From contig SAXG01000066.1 of NCBI GenBank assembly GCA_012932865.1, positions 186,001-250,000 on the forward strand: a stretch of 64,000 nt of DNA, written 5' to 3'. Shown here in pieces: positions 11,729 to 20,828 of the stretch (positions within the stretch are counted from its first letter, which is position 1; every line of letters begins with the position of its first letter). Position numbers and translations under genes: made by a program. The notes below the pieces were generated by a model. That model searched no databases. It worked only from the letters and a program-made list of their open reading frames with translations, and had not been told where the DNA came from. This DNA comes from Amylostereum areolatum (Eukaryota > Basidiomycota > Agaricomycetes > Russulales > Stereaceae).

Positions 11729-14700
11729 TTACCCCCCCTTTAAGACGCGCTTTCGCCTGGAGCGCGATGTCATCTGCAAGGGTGGATGCGAGGAAATTGT
11801 TAAAGGAGATGCCGAGGGAACGCACAGGGCGGGGCGCATTTGGATGGCGCTTGTGGAAAGCGTCAATCATGTCGGTAACCTTTGAGAGCGACGAACACGG
11901 GAGCCAGGTGTTTTCGGAGTCAGGATAGCCGGCCCACTTGACGAGGTACTGAATACCTTTCTTGTTACGAGTTGGTTTAGAGTCGACAATGTCTTCAACG
12001 TCGTATTCTTCTTCATCGTCAATGAGGTCTGGTGGTGGCTGTTCATAATTTGGCCCGTGAGCGGCTGTCTCCTTGTACGCGGTGAGCAGCGAGGCATGGA
12101 AGACTGGATGGATTCGCCACGTCTTTGGCAGCTTCAAGCGGTAGTTGACTGGGCTGATGATGTCAATGATTTCGAAGGGTCCAAATTGTTTGGCAGCAAG
12201 CTTAGCTTTCGGTCTCGTCGTCTTCAGATTTTTGCCTTCTAGCCATACTTTGTCTCCGACGGCAAACTGTGTTGATTCGCTGACCGTGTCGCCATTGTAG
12301 TGCTTCATCAAGTCTGATGCAAGGGCAAGGCTGGCCTTGATCTCCTGTCGGACTTCTTCAAGTTGACGGAGGCGTTCTTCAACTGCGGGGACCTTTGAGG
12401 ACGGGTTTACGGATGGGTACATTTTCGGGAGGAAGCCGTAGAGGACTTCAAAGGGAGCCTTTCCAGTAGCTGCATGGGTGCGAGAGTTGTGAGAAAACTC
12501 GAAGAAGGGCAACCACTTCACCCAGTCGTCTTGACGGTAGTTGCAGAATACTCGCAGAAACTGCTCGAGGTTCTGGTTCTCGCGTTCGGTTTGGCCGTCT
12601 GTCTGTGGGTGATACGCTGTGCTGAGGGCGGACTTGATCCCGAGCTTCTCGTTGAGTGTACGCATCACCTGTCCAGCAAATTGGGGTCCACGATCCGAGA
12701 TGATCTTGTCTGCTAAGCCGTAGTGTCGGTATACCTTATCGAAGAGAATGTCGGCCGTGCCATCTCTGGTGATCTTCGTTGTACATGGGGTGGTAACCAC
12801 CATCTTGGTGAGGCAATCGACCATGACATTGACGGTGTTATAGCCTTCGCAGTCAGGGAGTTCGACGATGAAGTCGGTGGAGATGACACCAAATGGTCGA
12901 TCGGGTACTTTGTTTGGGATCATGTCGACGTGGGGTCGGCTGCTCTGTGTCTTCGTCGACTGGCAGGTTGCGCATCCTGCTACAAAGTCGCGGACAAAGA
13001 CAGACATGCCAGGCCACCAATATTCACGACTCACAAGCTCGTAAGTCTTGAAGCGACCGGGGTGTCCAGCCAGGGGCGATTCATGGTACATTTTGACAAT
13101 GTCGCGTCGCAACTCGTCATCCGCAGGGACATATACCTTTCCTCTAAACAGGACCAGGCCTTCTTCGTAGTTCCACTCTTGAAGGTTCTTGACGAGTGTA
13201 CGTGGTCCATTTCGTAAGATGGCGTCCAGGGCTTGAACGACCTCGATGTCCTTGGTTTTGCAGTCGCGGATACGTCGTCGGAGTTTGACATCACCGAGGG
13301 AGGTTACTGCTTCTGGCCTTGTTGCGCGTACTTGGAAGTACTTGGGGTCAAGCAAGACACGCTCCTTGTTGTCATTTTCAACACCATTCTTGTGATCGGG
13401 TCGTCGAGACATTGGATCCGGGCGGTGGGAAATTCCTGGTTTATGAACAAGCGAGAAGTCAAATCGAGTGAGGAATAGAGCCCAACGTGCCTGTCGGCGG
13501 CTCAGCTTCTGTGCCGTCTTGAAGTGCTCCAGGTTCTTGTGATCTGTCCAGATTTCGACGGTGTCGGGGGCGCCTTCGAGGTAGTGGCGCCAGGCTTCAA
13601 GCGCACGGATGATCGCAAGTAGCTCCTTGTCGTAGATGTCGTAGTTCCGCTCCGGTTCCGATAGGGCCTTGGACAGATACGCCACTGGATGCCAGTAACC
13701 GTCGTCGCCTTTCTGCGAGAGTATACCTCCAGTAGCAAAGTCCGAGGCATCGACTTCAACGAGGTAAGGCTTCTTTGGGTCAGGCATGACCAAGACGGGG
13801 GAGGAAGTAAACGCAGCTTTCAGTGCGTCAAACGCAGTTTGGCAGTCCGTCGACCAGTCCCATGTGCAGTCCTTCTTTGTCAGGTCAAATAGGGGCCGTG
13901 CGACCTTGGAGAAGTCCTTGATGAAACGTCGGTAGAAGTTGCCAAAGCCGAGGAAGGATTGCACATCTTTGACCGTTCGTGGTATCGGCCAGTCCTGAAT
14001 ACCTGCTACCTTGACGGGGTCCATAGCGATCTTGTCGTGCGAGATGATGAGTCCGAGGTATTCGACAGAGTCTTGCTCAAAGACGCATTTCTCCGGTTTG
14101 AGGAAGAGGTCGTTGTCTTGCAAACGCTGCAGAACCTGCCGCACTATGGCACGGTGTTCGTCCATGGTGCGAGTGAACACCAAGATGTCATCCATGTAGA
14201 TGATGACCTTGCCCGAGTCGATGAGATCCTTGAACAGTTCATTCATCATTGCCTGAAACGTCGCAAGGGAGTTGATAAGCCCGACAAACATCACCGTAGG
14301 TTCGAAGAGACCGCGATTCGTCTTGAACGCAGCCTTCCACTCGTCGCCTTCCTTGATGCGGACATTGTTGTAGCCCCAGCGAACATCCATCTTGGAGAAG
14401 ATCTTTGCACCTTTGAGACGGTCGACAATTTCAGAGATCAGTGGCAAGGGGTATTCATTCTTGACAGTGCCCTTGTTTAATTCTCGATAGTCCTGTACGG
14501 GACGCAGCTTTCCATCCTTTTTCTTCACAAAGAAGAACGGACTCGCCTGAGGTGACTTCGAAGGGCGGATATAGCCCTTCTTCAGGTGGTCGTCGAGGAA
14601 GGTGTCGAGTTCGATCTGCTCGGAAGGTGAGAGGGGGTAGATTTTGCACGGTTTGGGTTCAAAGCCGTCTTTCATGTCGATAGCATGGTCCCATGGTCGT

Positions 14701-15755
14701 CGGTCAGGAAGTCGCTCGGAGGTCTTTTTGTCGAATACAGGCGCGAAGTCGCGGTATGGCGGGGGGACTAAGTCTTCAAAGGTTTGCGGGCGTGCGTTCT
14801 CTTTTGAATGCTCTGCAAGCTCCTGCGCTTTTGTAAAGCCCGCGCGGATGGGTATTGTATCTGGATTAGGACCATCGGTTTCAGGGAGGATTCCGGCGCG
14901 GCATAGTCCATTGATCTCCCAGTCTCGGAATACCATGGGCCACTCATCGTCGTCTTCAGTGAAGAGTCGTGCGGGTAGAGGGGAGCGATGGACCGTGCGG
15001 ACGCGAACACCTTTGACTCTGCGTGCAGGAATAACATAAGTGGGGACTGGGGTCCAGGACACATATGTCGGCTCTGGGAAGGGATCGTCCAGAACGAGAG
15101 GTGTCCTCGGGGTTTTACCTGCTTCAACCTTACGCTGTGATTGGACCGATGATGGTCTCCGTGGCTTGGTTGCGAGGTTTGTCACAGGAGGTTTGGACAG
15201 AGTGCATGAGGGGGGGCAGCGGAGCATGTCAACACGGTCTCGTTGCCAGTCTATGGTGGGATTGTGCTCATCGAGCCAGTCTGTTCCAAGGATCATGTCA
15301 TGATCGCCAATGTCGGTGATGAAGAACTCAGCTTCTTCCTCATGGTACGCCTTTGAATCTTGCGAGTATATCCGGATCCGCTGGGTCGTTGTGTCGCGTA
15401 CCCAGCCCATGATGTTCTCGGTGCCGTCCACATTACGCACGGGGAACAGGTTTTCTAGTTTTCTTGTGGTAAGCTTCCTGCGTTCAACGAAGCTTCGGTT
15501 CAGGATAATTCCTTCTGCGCCGCTATCAAGCAGCGCGTCTGCGTCGATTTCTCTTTTGGTAACTCGTCCGATCAGCTTGACTTTGAGCGTGATCGATGGT
15601 GTTTGCCTATTCTTGGTGACAGTAGACAGATACAAACACGGGGGATACGATTGCTCACAGGTATGCATGGATGATAATACAGCGAAACGATTCGATGATG
15701 ATACCAAAAGTCCTTTGCCTCCACCAGACGACGCGACTGGGGGGCGTTTCAAAAA
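11661..15755 (-). CDS. pol: Chromovirus Pol: protease, RT, RNase H, integrase, chromodomain
   Basis: Reads in the -1 frame relative to gag; the open frame extends upstream to 16220 through gag-overlapping sequence, so I start it at the shift site. In order: aspartic protease (ALLDSGAEGIIL), reverse transcriptase (MDVRWGYNNVRI, IIYMDDILVF), RNase H (YLVEVDASDFATGG, TDHKNLEHF), integrase zinc motif (HESPLAGHPG...CATC) and D,D,E core (STDFIVELP, ISDRGPQFAG, TDGQTERENQ), then a C-terminal chromodomain (YDVEDIVDSK, YLVKWAGYPDSENTW). Such chromodomains direct integration to heterochromatin in chromoviruses. In RT the usual NSPATFQ reads NSLATFQ, a possible loss-of-function change. The frame passes through the polypurine tract and stops 68 bp inside the 3' LTR. 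Confidence 0.92.
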   Translation of the reverse strand, partial: FLKRPPVASSGGGKGLLVSSSNRFAVLSSMHTCEQSYPPCLYLSTVTKNRQTPSITLKVKLIGRVTKREIDADALLDSGAEGIILNRSFVERRKLTTRKLENLFPVRNVDGTENIMGWVRDTTTQRIRIYSQDSKAYHEEEAEFFITDIGDHDMILGTDWLDEHNPTIDWQRDRVDMLRCPPSCTLSKPPVTNLATKPRRPSSVQSQRKVEAGKTPRTPLVLDDPFPEPTYVSWTPVPTYVIPARRVKGVRVRTVHRSPLPARLFTEDDDEWPMVFRDWEINGLCRAGILPETDGPNPDTIPIRAGFTKAQELAEHSKENARPQTFEDLVPPPYRDFAPVFDKKTSERLPDRRPWDHAIDMKDGFEPKPCKIYPLSPSEQIELDTFLDDHLKKGYIRPSKSPQASPFFFVKKKDGKLRPVQDYRELNKGTVKNEYPLPLISEIVDRLKGAKIFSKMDVRWGYNNVRIKEGDEWKAAFKTNRGLFEPTVMFVGLINSLATFQAMMNELFKDLIDSGKVIIYMDDILVFTRTMDEHRAIVRQVLQRLQDNDLFLKPEKCVFEQDSVEYLGLIISHDKIAMDPVKVAGIQDWPIPRTVKDVQSFLGFGNFYRRFIKDFSKVARPLFDLTKKDCTWDWSTDCQTAFDALKAAFTSSPVLVMPDPKKPYLVEVDASDFATGGILSQKGDDGYWHPVAYLSKALSEPERNYDIYDKELLAIIRALEAWRHYLEGAPDTVEIWTDHKNLEHFKTAQKLSRRQARWALFLTRFDFSLVHKPGISHRPDPMSRRPDHKNGVENDNKERVLLDPKYFQVRATRPEAVTSLGDVKLRRRIRDCKTKDIEVVQALDAILRNGPRTLVKNLQEWNYEEGLVLFRGKVYVPADDELRRDIVKMYHESPLAGHPGRFKTYELVSREYWWPGMSVFVRDFVAGCATCQSTKTQSSRPHVDMIPNKVPDRPFGVISTDFIVELPDCEGYNTVNVMVDCLTKMVVTTPCTTKITRDGTADILFDKVYRHYGLADKIISDRGPQFAGQVMRTLNEKLGIKSALSTAYHPQTDGQTERENQNLEQFLRVFCNYRQDDWVKWLPFFEFSHNSRTHAATGKAPFEVLYGFLPKMYPSVNPSSKVPAVEERLRQLEEVRQEIKASLALASDLMKHYNGDTVSESTQFAVGDKVWLEGKNLKTTRPKAKLAAKQFGPFEIIDIISPVNYRLKLPKTWRIHPVFHASLLTAYKETAAHGPNYEQPPPDLIDDEEEYDVEDIVDSKPTRNKKGIQYLVKWAGYPDSENTWLPCSSLSKVTDMIDAFHKRHPNAPRPVRSLGISFNNFLASTLADDIALQAKARLKGGVMSRIAPFLSSFADLVHATHHGT
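11729..11741 (-). promoter_or_regulatory. Polypurine tract of the chromovirus
   Basis: On the minus strand AAAGGGGGGGTAA directly precedes the TGTCACGG start of the 3' LTR. This is the expected plus-strand primer site and it lies within the pol frame. Confidence 0.8.
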
Positions 15756-16774
15756 TCCTGCGATTCCAGGATGTCCTTCAACAGCGCTACTGCCTGCTCC
15801 TTGCCTTCCGCGTCCAGATCCTTCAGCTGGCGAGTGATCGCCGCGATGGTTTTGGATGGGTCGGGAGCTGCTTTCGCAGTGGACGGAGCCGTGTTCGTCG
15901 GCAGGGGAGGGGCCTTGGACCCAGTCTCTACTGCGCCCACCCGTCGCGCGCTCGAGTCGCGGTTGGGGCAGTCGCGAGAGACGTGACCGGCTTGTCGACA
16001 CATGAAGCACTTGCCTTCGCGCATCATCTTTGCGCGCTCGTCGTCCGTCAGCTTTGCAGGGCGGGTCGAGGTGTTGGTGAAGGCGCCGACTCGGCGCGAC
16101 AAGGAGTCGTTGGTCGAACCGTTCGAGGTGAGCGCGACAGCCCCCTTGGACTGACTGCTCTTCCTCTCCGGGTTCTCTTCGAGCCACTGGTGGTTGATGC
16201 GGCGGGCGCGCTCCTTCCACTCCGCGAGCTTGGTGGGGAACGGGTACGACCGGGCCACCTGCTTGCCGAGGTCACGCTGAAGTCCCTTCTTGAAAAAGTG
16301 GATTAGCGCCTCGTCGTCGTACGCTGACATGGTTGCCAGCATCTCAAACTCGGTGATAAAGTCAGTGACGTCCCGGGTGGTCATTGCGAGCTCGTTGATC
16401 TTACGCTGAGCCTCTATCTTCGGATCGACGGGCACGAAGTCTTTGCCAAACCTCTCGAAGAGCTCTTTGTAGGAGCTATAGTGGAGTGTTGGGGGCGTGG
16501 GGTCGAGGGTGTCGGCGTCTTCCTTCTCGTCTTTGTCGGCGAAGAGTTCCATGCGGCGATGCGTGGCCCAGGCTTTCGCCGTGTCGTCCTCCATCAGGCT
16601 GAGGAGGAGCATCATCTTGGCGTCATCTGTGGCATAAACATCCTTGTTAACGCGCAGGAACATGCGGAGCATGAGGGAGAACCGAAGGGTGTCGTGTCTA
16701 TCGCCTTTGAATGGCTTTGGCTTGGGGCCAATCTCCCGCTTGGAGACGGCAGGTTTGGATTCGGCGTCGGACAT
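15749..16774 (-). CDS. gag: Chromovirus Gag
   Basis: 341 residues from MSDAESKPAVSKREIG. Contains a retrotransposon Gag capsid-like region (KPFKGDRHDTLRFSLMLRMF, TDFITEFEMLATMSAYDDEA, HFFKKGLQRDLGKQVA) and a CX2CX4HX4C zinc knuckle, CFMCRQAGHVSRDC, near residue 258. The frame is open upstream of this Met back to a stop near 17030 (including VEWQPTSFSPVQDHWSWHHN), so the true start may be earlier or involve splicing. It ends TTT TGA at 15749-15754, on a T5 run where the pol frame can be entered by a -1 shift. Confidence 0.85.
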   Translation of the reverse strand: MSDAESKPAVSKREIGPKPKPFKGDRHDTLRFSLMLRMFLRVNKDVYATDDAKMMLLLSLMEDDTAKAWATHRRMELFADKDEKEDADTLDPTPPTLHYSSYKELFERFGKDFVPVDPKIEAQRKINELAMTTRDVTDFITEFEMLATMSAYDDEALIHFFKKGLQRDLGKQVARSYPFPTKLAEWKERARRINHQWLEENPERKSSQSKGAVALTSNGSTNDSLSRRVGAFTNTSTRPAKLTDDERAKMMREGKCFMCRQAGHVSRDCPNRDSSARRVGAVETGSKAPPLPTNTAPSTAKAAPDPSKTIAAITRQLKDLDAEGKEQAVALLKDILESQDF

Positions 16775-17944
16775 CTTGTCGAAGGGGAGGGGGACGGTGA
16801 GGGATTGGGCGAGTTCTTGATCAAGGCGGCGTAGGGTTTCTCGTCGGTGTTCTTCTGCTTCTTCAACTTCGTCCTCAACTTGTTTTGCGACAAGGAAGTC
16901 GGCGGGGGTGAGGAATTGCTGGTTATGATGCCACGACCAGTGATCTTGGACGGGACTGAACGAAGTGGGCTGCCACTCAACTACTGATCGTCCTGGGGTT
17001 CCGTTCTTGTTCCGTCTATAGGTGTACCACTTCCATCAGCGAAAAAACGTTTCGCACGGATAAGTTTGTAAATACTTCTAAAGGCCACAATACGCACCGT
17101 ACGGTGAACTTTTCACCTAGGATTAGAGGACCAAGTTTCAGTTTTACAAGGTCTCCACAAGCTTTGACAATCACAGACAGGGGCCCCGAAGTTGTGAGCT
17201 AAAACTAAAAATAGCAATTTTTGGTTAATTCACCAGCCTTCCGCTTATGGAAATGCTTCTATTATCATTTCGCTTACAATACTGTAATCAATGGATTGTT
17301 TTTGCCGTTGAAATTCAAATTTTCAGATATGATAACTGGTTTAATTTACAGATTACAGCTACTACTAGTACAGTACATTCCGCCGAATCTCGACTCCTAC
17401 TGTAGATGGAGAGTGATGGGGAGTGTAAGGTACAGTGTAGGGGTGTCGAGAAGTAAAAGGGACGTACCGGATGCTTGCGATGTTTCAGGACAGTAAGGAC
17501 TCCTGCAATGCTGTCAGCTCTAAGTTGAACTTGAAAGAAAAGAGCACGCACCTCTTACACACTTCCGACTTCTCTAAGTCGCATCCTGGCCATGGGAGAT
17601 GTGGCTGAGGACGAGGGTGACCTTTAAGCTGCACACCGCAGGAGTAGTCCGGGGTCCTACGGCACAGCTACGCGGGATCGCACTTTGACGGTAGAGGTCG
17701 GAAAGAGAAAGCTTAACTAGTTTTAAGCTCTTGAAGGTGCGGAGTTCGTCGGTCCGCGGTCAGAATGATCTAAGCGCCGGTGTCGTCTCCTGCTCGTGAA
17801 CTTGTAATCCCTGCTAAATCTCTCGCAAGCCTCTCGGAGTTATAGGGAAAGATTTAGATGAACACACCTGGTTCAGTTCCGGAGCAAGCCTGGGTGAGGT
17901 GAATGGAAGAACACGGGGAGCTGGGATTTTTCGGTCAAAACCCT

Positions 17945-18962
17945 TACAAAAGATTAGATAACCGGACAGGCCTCGTAAATGACGCGCGGAAAAAACAGAG
18001 GAAAGCTTTTTCGCTGATGTCCCAGTTGTGTCGTTGTGGTTGATCCCTTCTGGGACTTCGATTACAGTACGTCGACGGGGTGGGGGCGAGTTGGTCGGAG
18101 GGGGGTTCAGGAAGCGCTGTAGAACGTCCGCAGCGGTGGCAAAATCCGATTCTTCGACGTAGGGTTGTTCGTCGCGGTCGTCGAAGCACCAGTCTCGACG
18201 TTGCCGGTTTGGTTCGTCGTGCAGCCAACGTACGGATTCCTTAGTCTGCTGCGAGGTGAGGATATAGTATTCTTCGGGACAGTAGTCTCGAAAGACGCCT
18301 GGGGGAAGGTTCGGAGTGGGGGGACGAGGGGTTGTGGAGGACGTGATGATGGTCTAGAAGAAGTCCGCCGCGATGGGGCGACGGCCGAGGAGTTTCTTGG
18401 TGAGGTAGCCGGCTTTTACTGCCTGGCGGATCTTATGTTCGTGGTGGCGGCGACGAAGGGTCTTACCCTTGATGGTGGGACGGAGGACTGGTGGCGGGGT
18501 GGATTCGGGGGTCCGGCGGTTAAACTGGGAGACGGAGGTGAAACTGGTTTGGAGGATCGGGTTGGGGGCGTCTTGGATGAGGTATGTGTGGTAGGTGGGG
18601 GCGTGGAGGGTGAATTCAAGGCGTTCGAGATCTACGTTGATGCACGTAGTGATCCGGACGTATAGGGCGAGGACGATAGTACCGTGATCCTTGTGCCACC
18701 TCCACTCGAAGATGCGGAAGTTGAGGCCGTGCGCGGTCCAGGGATCTTTCTTGCAGAGGTTCTGTACGGGGACGAGGCAGTTGACGGTGACAGCGTCGGA
18801 CCAAGGGTAGGGGAGTGGTGCGTCGTCACGGGGGGTGATCGGCTTTCCGTTGAACGGGAGGAAGACCGGTGCGTTCGGGAGGTCCGTGGTGGGAGTTTTT
18901 AACGTCGTAGAGACGGCAGAGGTAGATGGAGAGAGGGGTGCGAGGTAGGCGTAGGGGTAGAC
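17945..18962 (-). other. Unexplained long frame in the chromovirus 5' leader
   Basis: Between 5' LTR and gag, on the gag strand, the frame is open for about 340 codons with a single TAG (18354-18356). It has ordinary-looking composition (RIFEWRWHKDHGTIVLALYV; FRDYCPEEYYILTSQQTK; EEYYILTSQQ). It ends near TTTTGTAAGG, which could be a splice donor. No family is recognised. It could be an extra element ORF, a captured host fragment, or host sequence if LTR 2 is a separate insertion. 16990-17940 below it is AT-richer and without a clear gene. Confidence 0.4.
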
Positions 18963-18970
18963 TGTCCAGG

Positions 18971-19390
18971 TGTCAGAAACACAGTTTATGAGACCGATGA
19001 ACCGCCTAAGTCGCGACGATGGGAGGAGCGAGAAGAAAATAGATTCGAGAGTGCCGGGGTCTAGGGTAGTGCAACGTGCGCTACAGTACCGTATGACGAG
19101 ATGGACAGTCTGAGGAAAAGGGAAAAGGGATACTGTCCTTATATACAAGTGGGAACGATGGTGCGATGCGATGCGATAGTGGTGCGAGCGGGGGGAACAA
19201 TAAGAAAGGAGTCATGGGGAGGAGGACGGAAGTCCGGAGCAGTGATGTCATAGATAAGGATGCGGAACACCGTTCGGAAGTCCGGGCAATGACGTCGTTG
19301 GAGCATGTGATGCGAAGGAAAGTCATGTGCCATGACGCGTCGCGTGTACAAGGTCTGCAAACGAAGAAAGAAATGGAGCGATCCGTGACA
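18971..19390 (-). repeat. Chromovirus LTR 2 (5' LTR)
   Basis: 420 bp with the same ends as LTR 1. On the minus strand a TATATAAGG box sits mid-LTR. After its TGACA end the internal sequence reads CCTGGACAG; TGG at +3 could start a primer site, but I cannot match it to a tRNA. The right flank is the integrase of another chromovirus. Confidence 0.9.
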
Positions 19391-20341
19391 ACCACGGCAT
19401 TGTTCCAACTGCTAGGCATTGAAGGGAATCCATCTACGGTGTACCACCCTCAGACGGACGGACAGACCGAACGCTCCAACATGACCATGGAAAACTACCT
19501 TCGCATCTTTGTCAATCAACGACAGGACAATTGGACATGTTACCTCCCACTTGCAATGACCGCGCTCAACAACATGGTCCATAGTTCGATTGGGATGTCT
19601 CCCAACTTTGCCAACTATGGCCGGGAACTCTACCTAGGGACAAACCCTCGACGCGAGACAGACAACCCATCGGCAAACGAGTTTGCACAATGCCTGCGAG
19701 ACATCTACGAGGAAGCCCGCTCTGCGCTAAAGGCAGCACAGGACGATCAAAAGCACTTTTACGATCATAAGAAGGACGAACCAATAGATTAAAAAATTGG
19801 CGACTTCGTCTGGCTGGAAGCCAAGACCAGAGATGGCCAAACCGTAATCAAAATGGCACGTCCTATGCAAAAGCTAGATGACAAGCGCTTTGGTCCTTTC
19901 CAAATCCTGGAAAAAGTCGGAGCATCGGCCTACAAGCTTCGCCTCCCTGCATCCTGGTCACAAAAACATCCGGTCTTCAACGAGTCCCTCCTATCTCCAC
20001 ACAATGGTCCCGCCTTTGACAATCAGAAAGCACCTACACCTCCACCCCCAGAGTTAATCCAAGGAGAGGAAGTCTATGAGGTCGAAAAGATTATAGACTC
20101 CAAGAAGGTTGGTCGCGGCTTCAAGTACCTCGTCAAATGGAAAGGCTACCCAGACAATGACAATACTTGGGAGCCTCTCACCAATCTCCAGAATGCCAAG
20201 AAACGCATTGACGACTTCCACCGTGAACATCCGGGTGCCCCGAAACCTGCACGCCTTAATCGTTGGGAACTCCTGGCGGAAGAGGAAGCTGGATCTGATT
20301 GCGACGAGGACGTCGAATCTAAGGAAGGGGTGATGTCATGA
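19391..20341 (+). pseudogene. 3' fragment of a second chromovirus Pol (integrase plus chromodomain)
   Basis: Begins in mid-integrase directly at the edge of LTR 2 (LFQLLGIEGNPSTVYHPQTD, GQTERSNMTMENYLRIF). It continues through the integrase C-terminal region (KIGDFVWLEA, KRFGPFQILEKVG, HPVFNESLLSP) to a chromodomain (YEVEKIIDSKK, YLVKWKGYPDNDNTWEPL). An in-frame TAA at 19790-19792 breaks it. It is clearly a different lineage from the element at 11309-19390, to judge by the divergent chromodomain and linker. Its stop codon at 20339-20341 is formed by the first bases of the adjoining LTR. All upstream domains are missing. Confidence 0.88.
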
Positions 20342-20791
20342 ACGGTCTATAATTTTCTTTTTACTTTACATCGGTTACACACTTTAGGACTTATCGACTT
20401 ATCACCGGTCCGGCTCCACTTCGGCCCGGACCCGGTTCATCTATATCCCGCCCGGACCCACGTGACTCATCTCGGCCCGGGTCTGACTCCTTTCTCTTGA
20501 CTCATGCGGTACGATACTGACTCATGCTGTGCTCCTTTACATACAACTGCTTACTTATACTAGGTCTGCTTACTGATTGCCGTGTATTGGTTGCTTACCT
20601 AAGTCTCTCTCCTCTTGTGTATATAAGGCTCGCTCTCGCTGTACATATTCCTTATCTCGAGCTAGTCAATTCTACCGACTTTGCTTGCTTTCCCTTGTCT
20701 GTCGCCGTGTCTGATCGGCTCCCCTCCGTCGTCCTCATCTTCTAGTCAGCTGTGTCGTAACTTGGTGCTGTCGCACTAGTCATTGCTGACA
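20334..20791 (+). repeat. 3' LTR of the second chromovirus
   Basis: 458 bp, TGTCATGA...GCTGACA, preceded by purine-rich AAGGAAGGGG. Contains a TATATAAG box at 20620-20627 and three TGACTCA motifs upstream of it. The LTR ends 37 bp before the ATG of the next gene, so its promoter could read into that gene. Confidence 0.8.
20463..20524. promoter_or_regulatory. Triple TGACTCA cluster in LTR U3
   Basis: Perfect TGACTCA at 20463-20469, 20498-20504 and 20518-20524, plus a near match TGACTCC at 20483. This is the Gcn4/AP-1 bZIP half-site pair; location ~100-160 bp before the TATA box fits an enhancer. Confidence 0.55.
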
Positions 20792-20828
20792 ATATGCTCT
20801 TTTGCTACTCTCCACAACTGCTTGCACC

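Larger units (their letters stand above)
11309..19390 (-). mobile_element. Chromovirus (Ty3/Gypsy) element with two LTRs
   Basis: 8.1-kb structure in minus orientation: 5' LTR at 18971-19390, leader, gag, pol, polypurine tract and 3' LTR at 11309-11728. The tract AAAGGGGGGGTAA abuts the 3' LTR. Pol has an uninterrupted frame, suggesting a fairly young copy. The outer flanks do not match (GAACG on the left, ACCAC on the right) and belong to two different retroelements, so the present arrangement may have arisen by LTR-LTR recombination. The 2.2-kb distance from 5' LTR to gag is also longer than usual for Ty3/Gypsy. Confidence 0.85.

Noticed and set aside
12474..16306. Several plus-strand frames of 130-210 codons
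   Set aside because: Antisense shadows of the chromovirus gag and pol.
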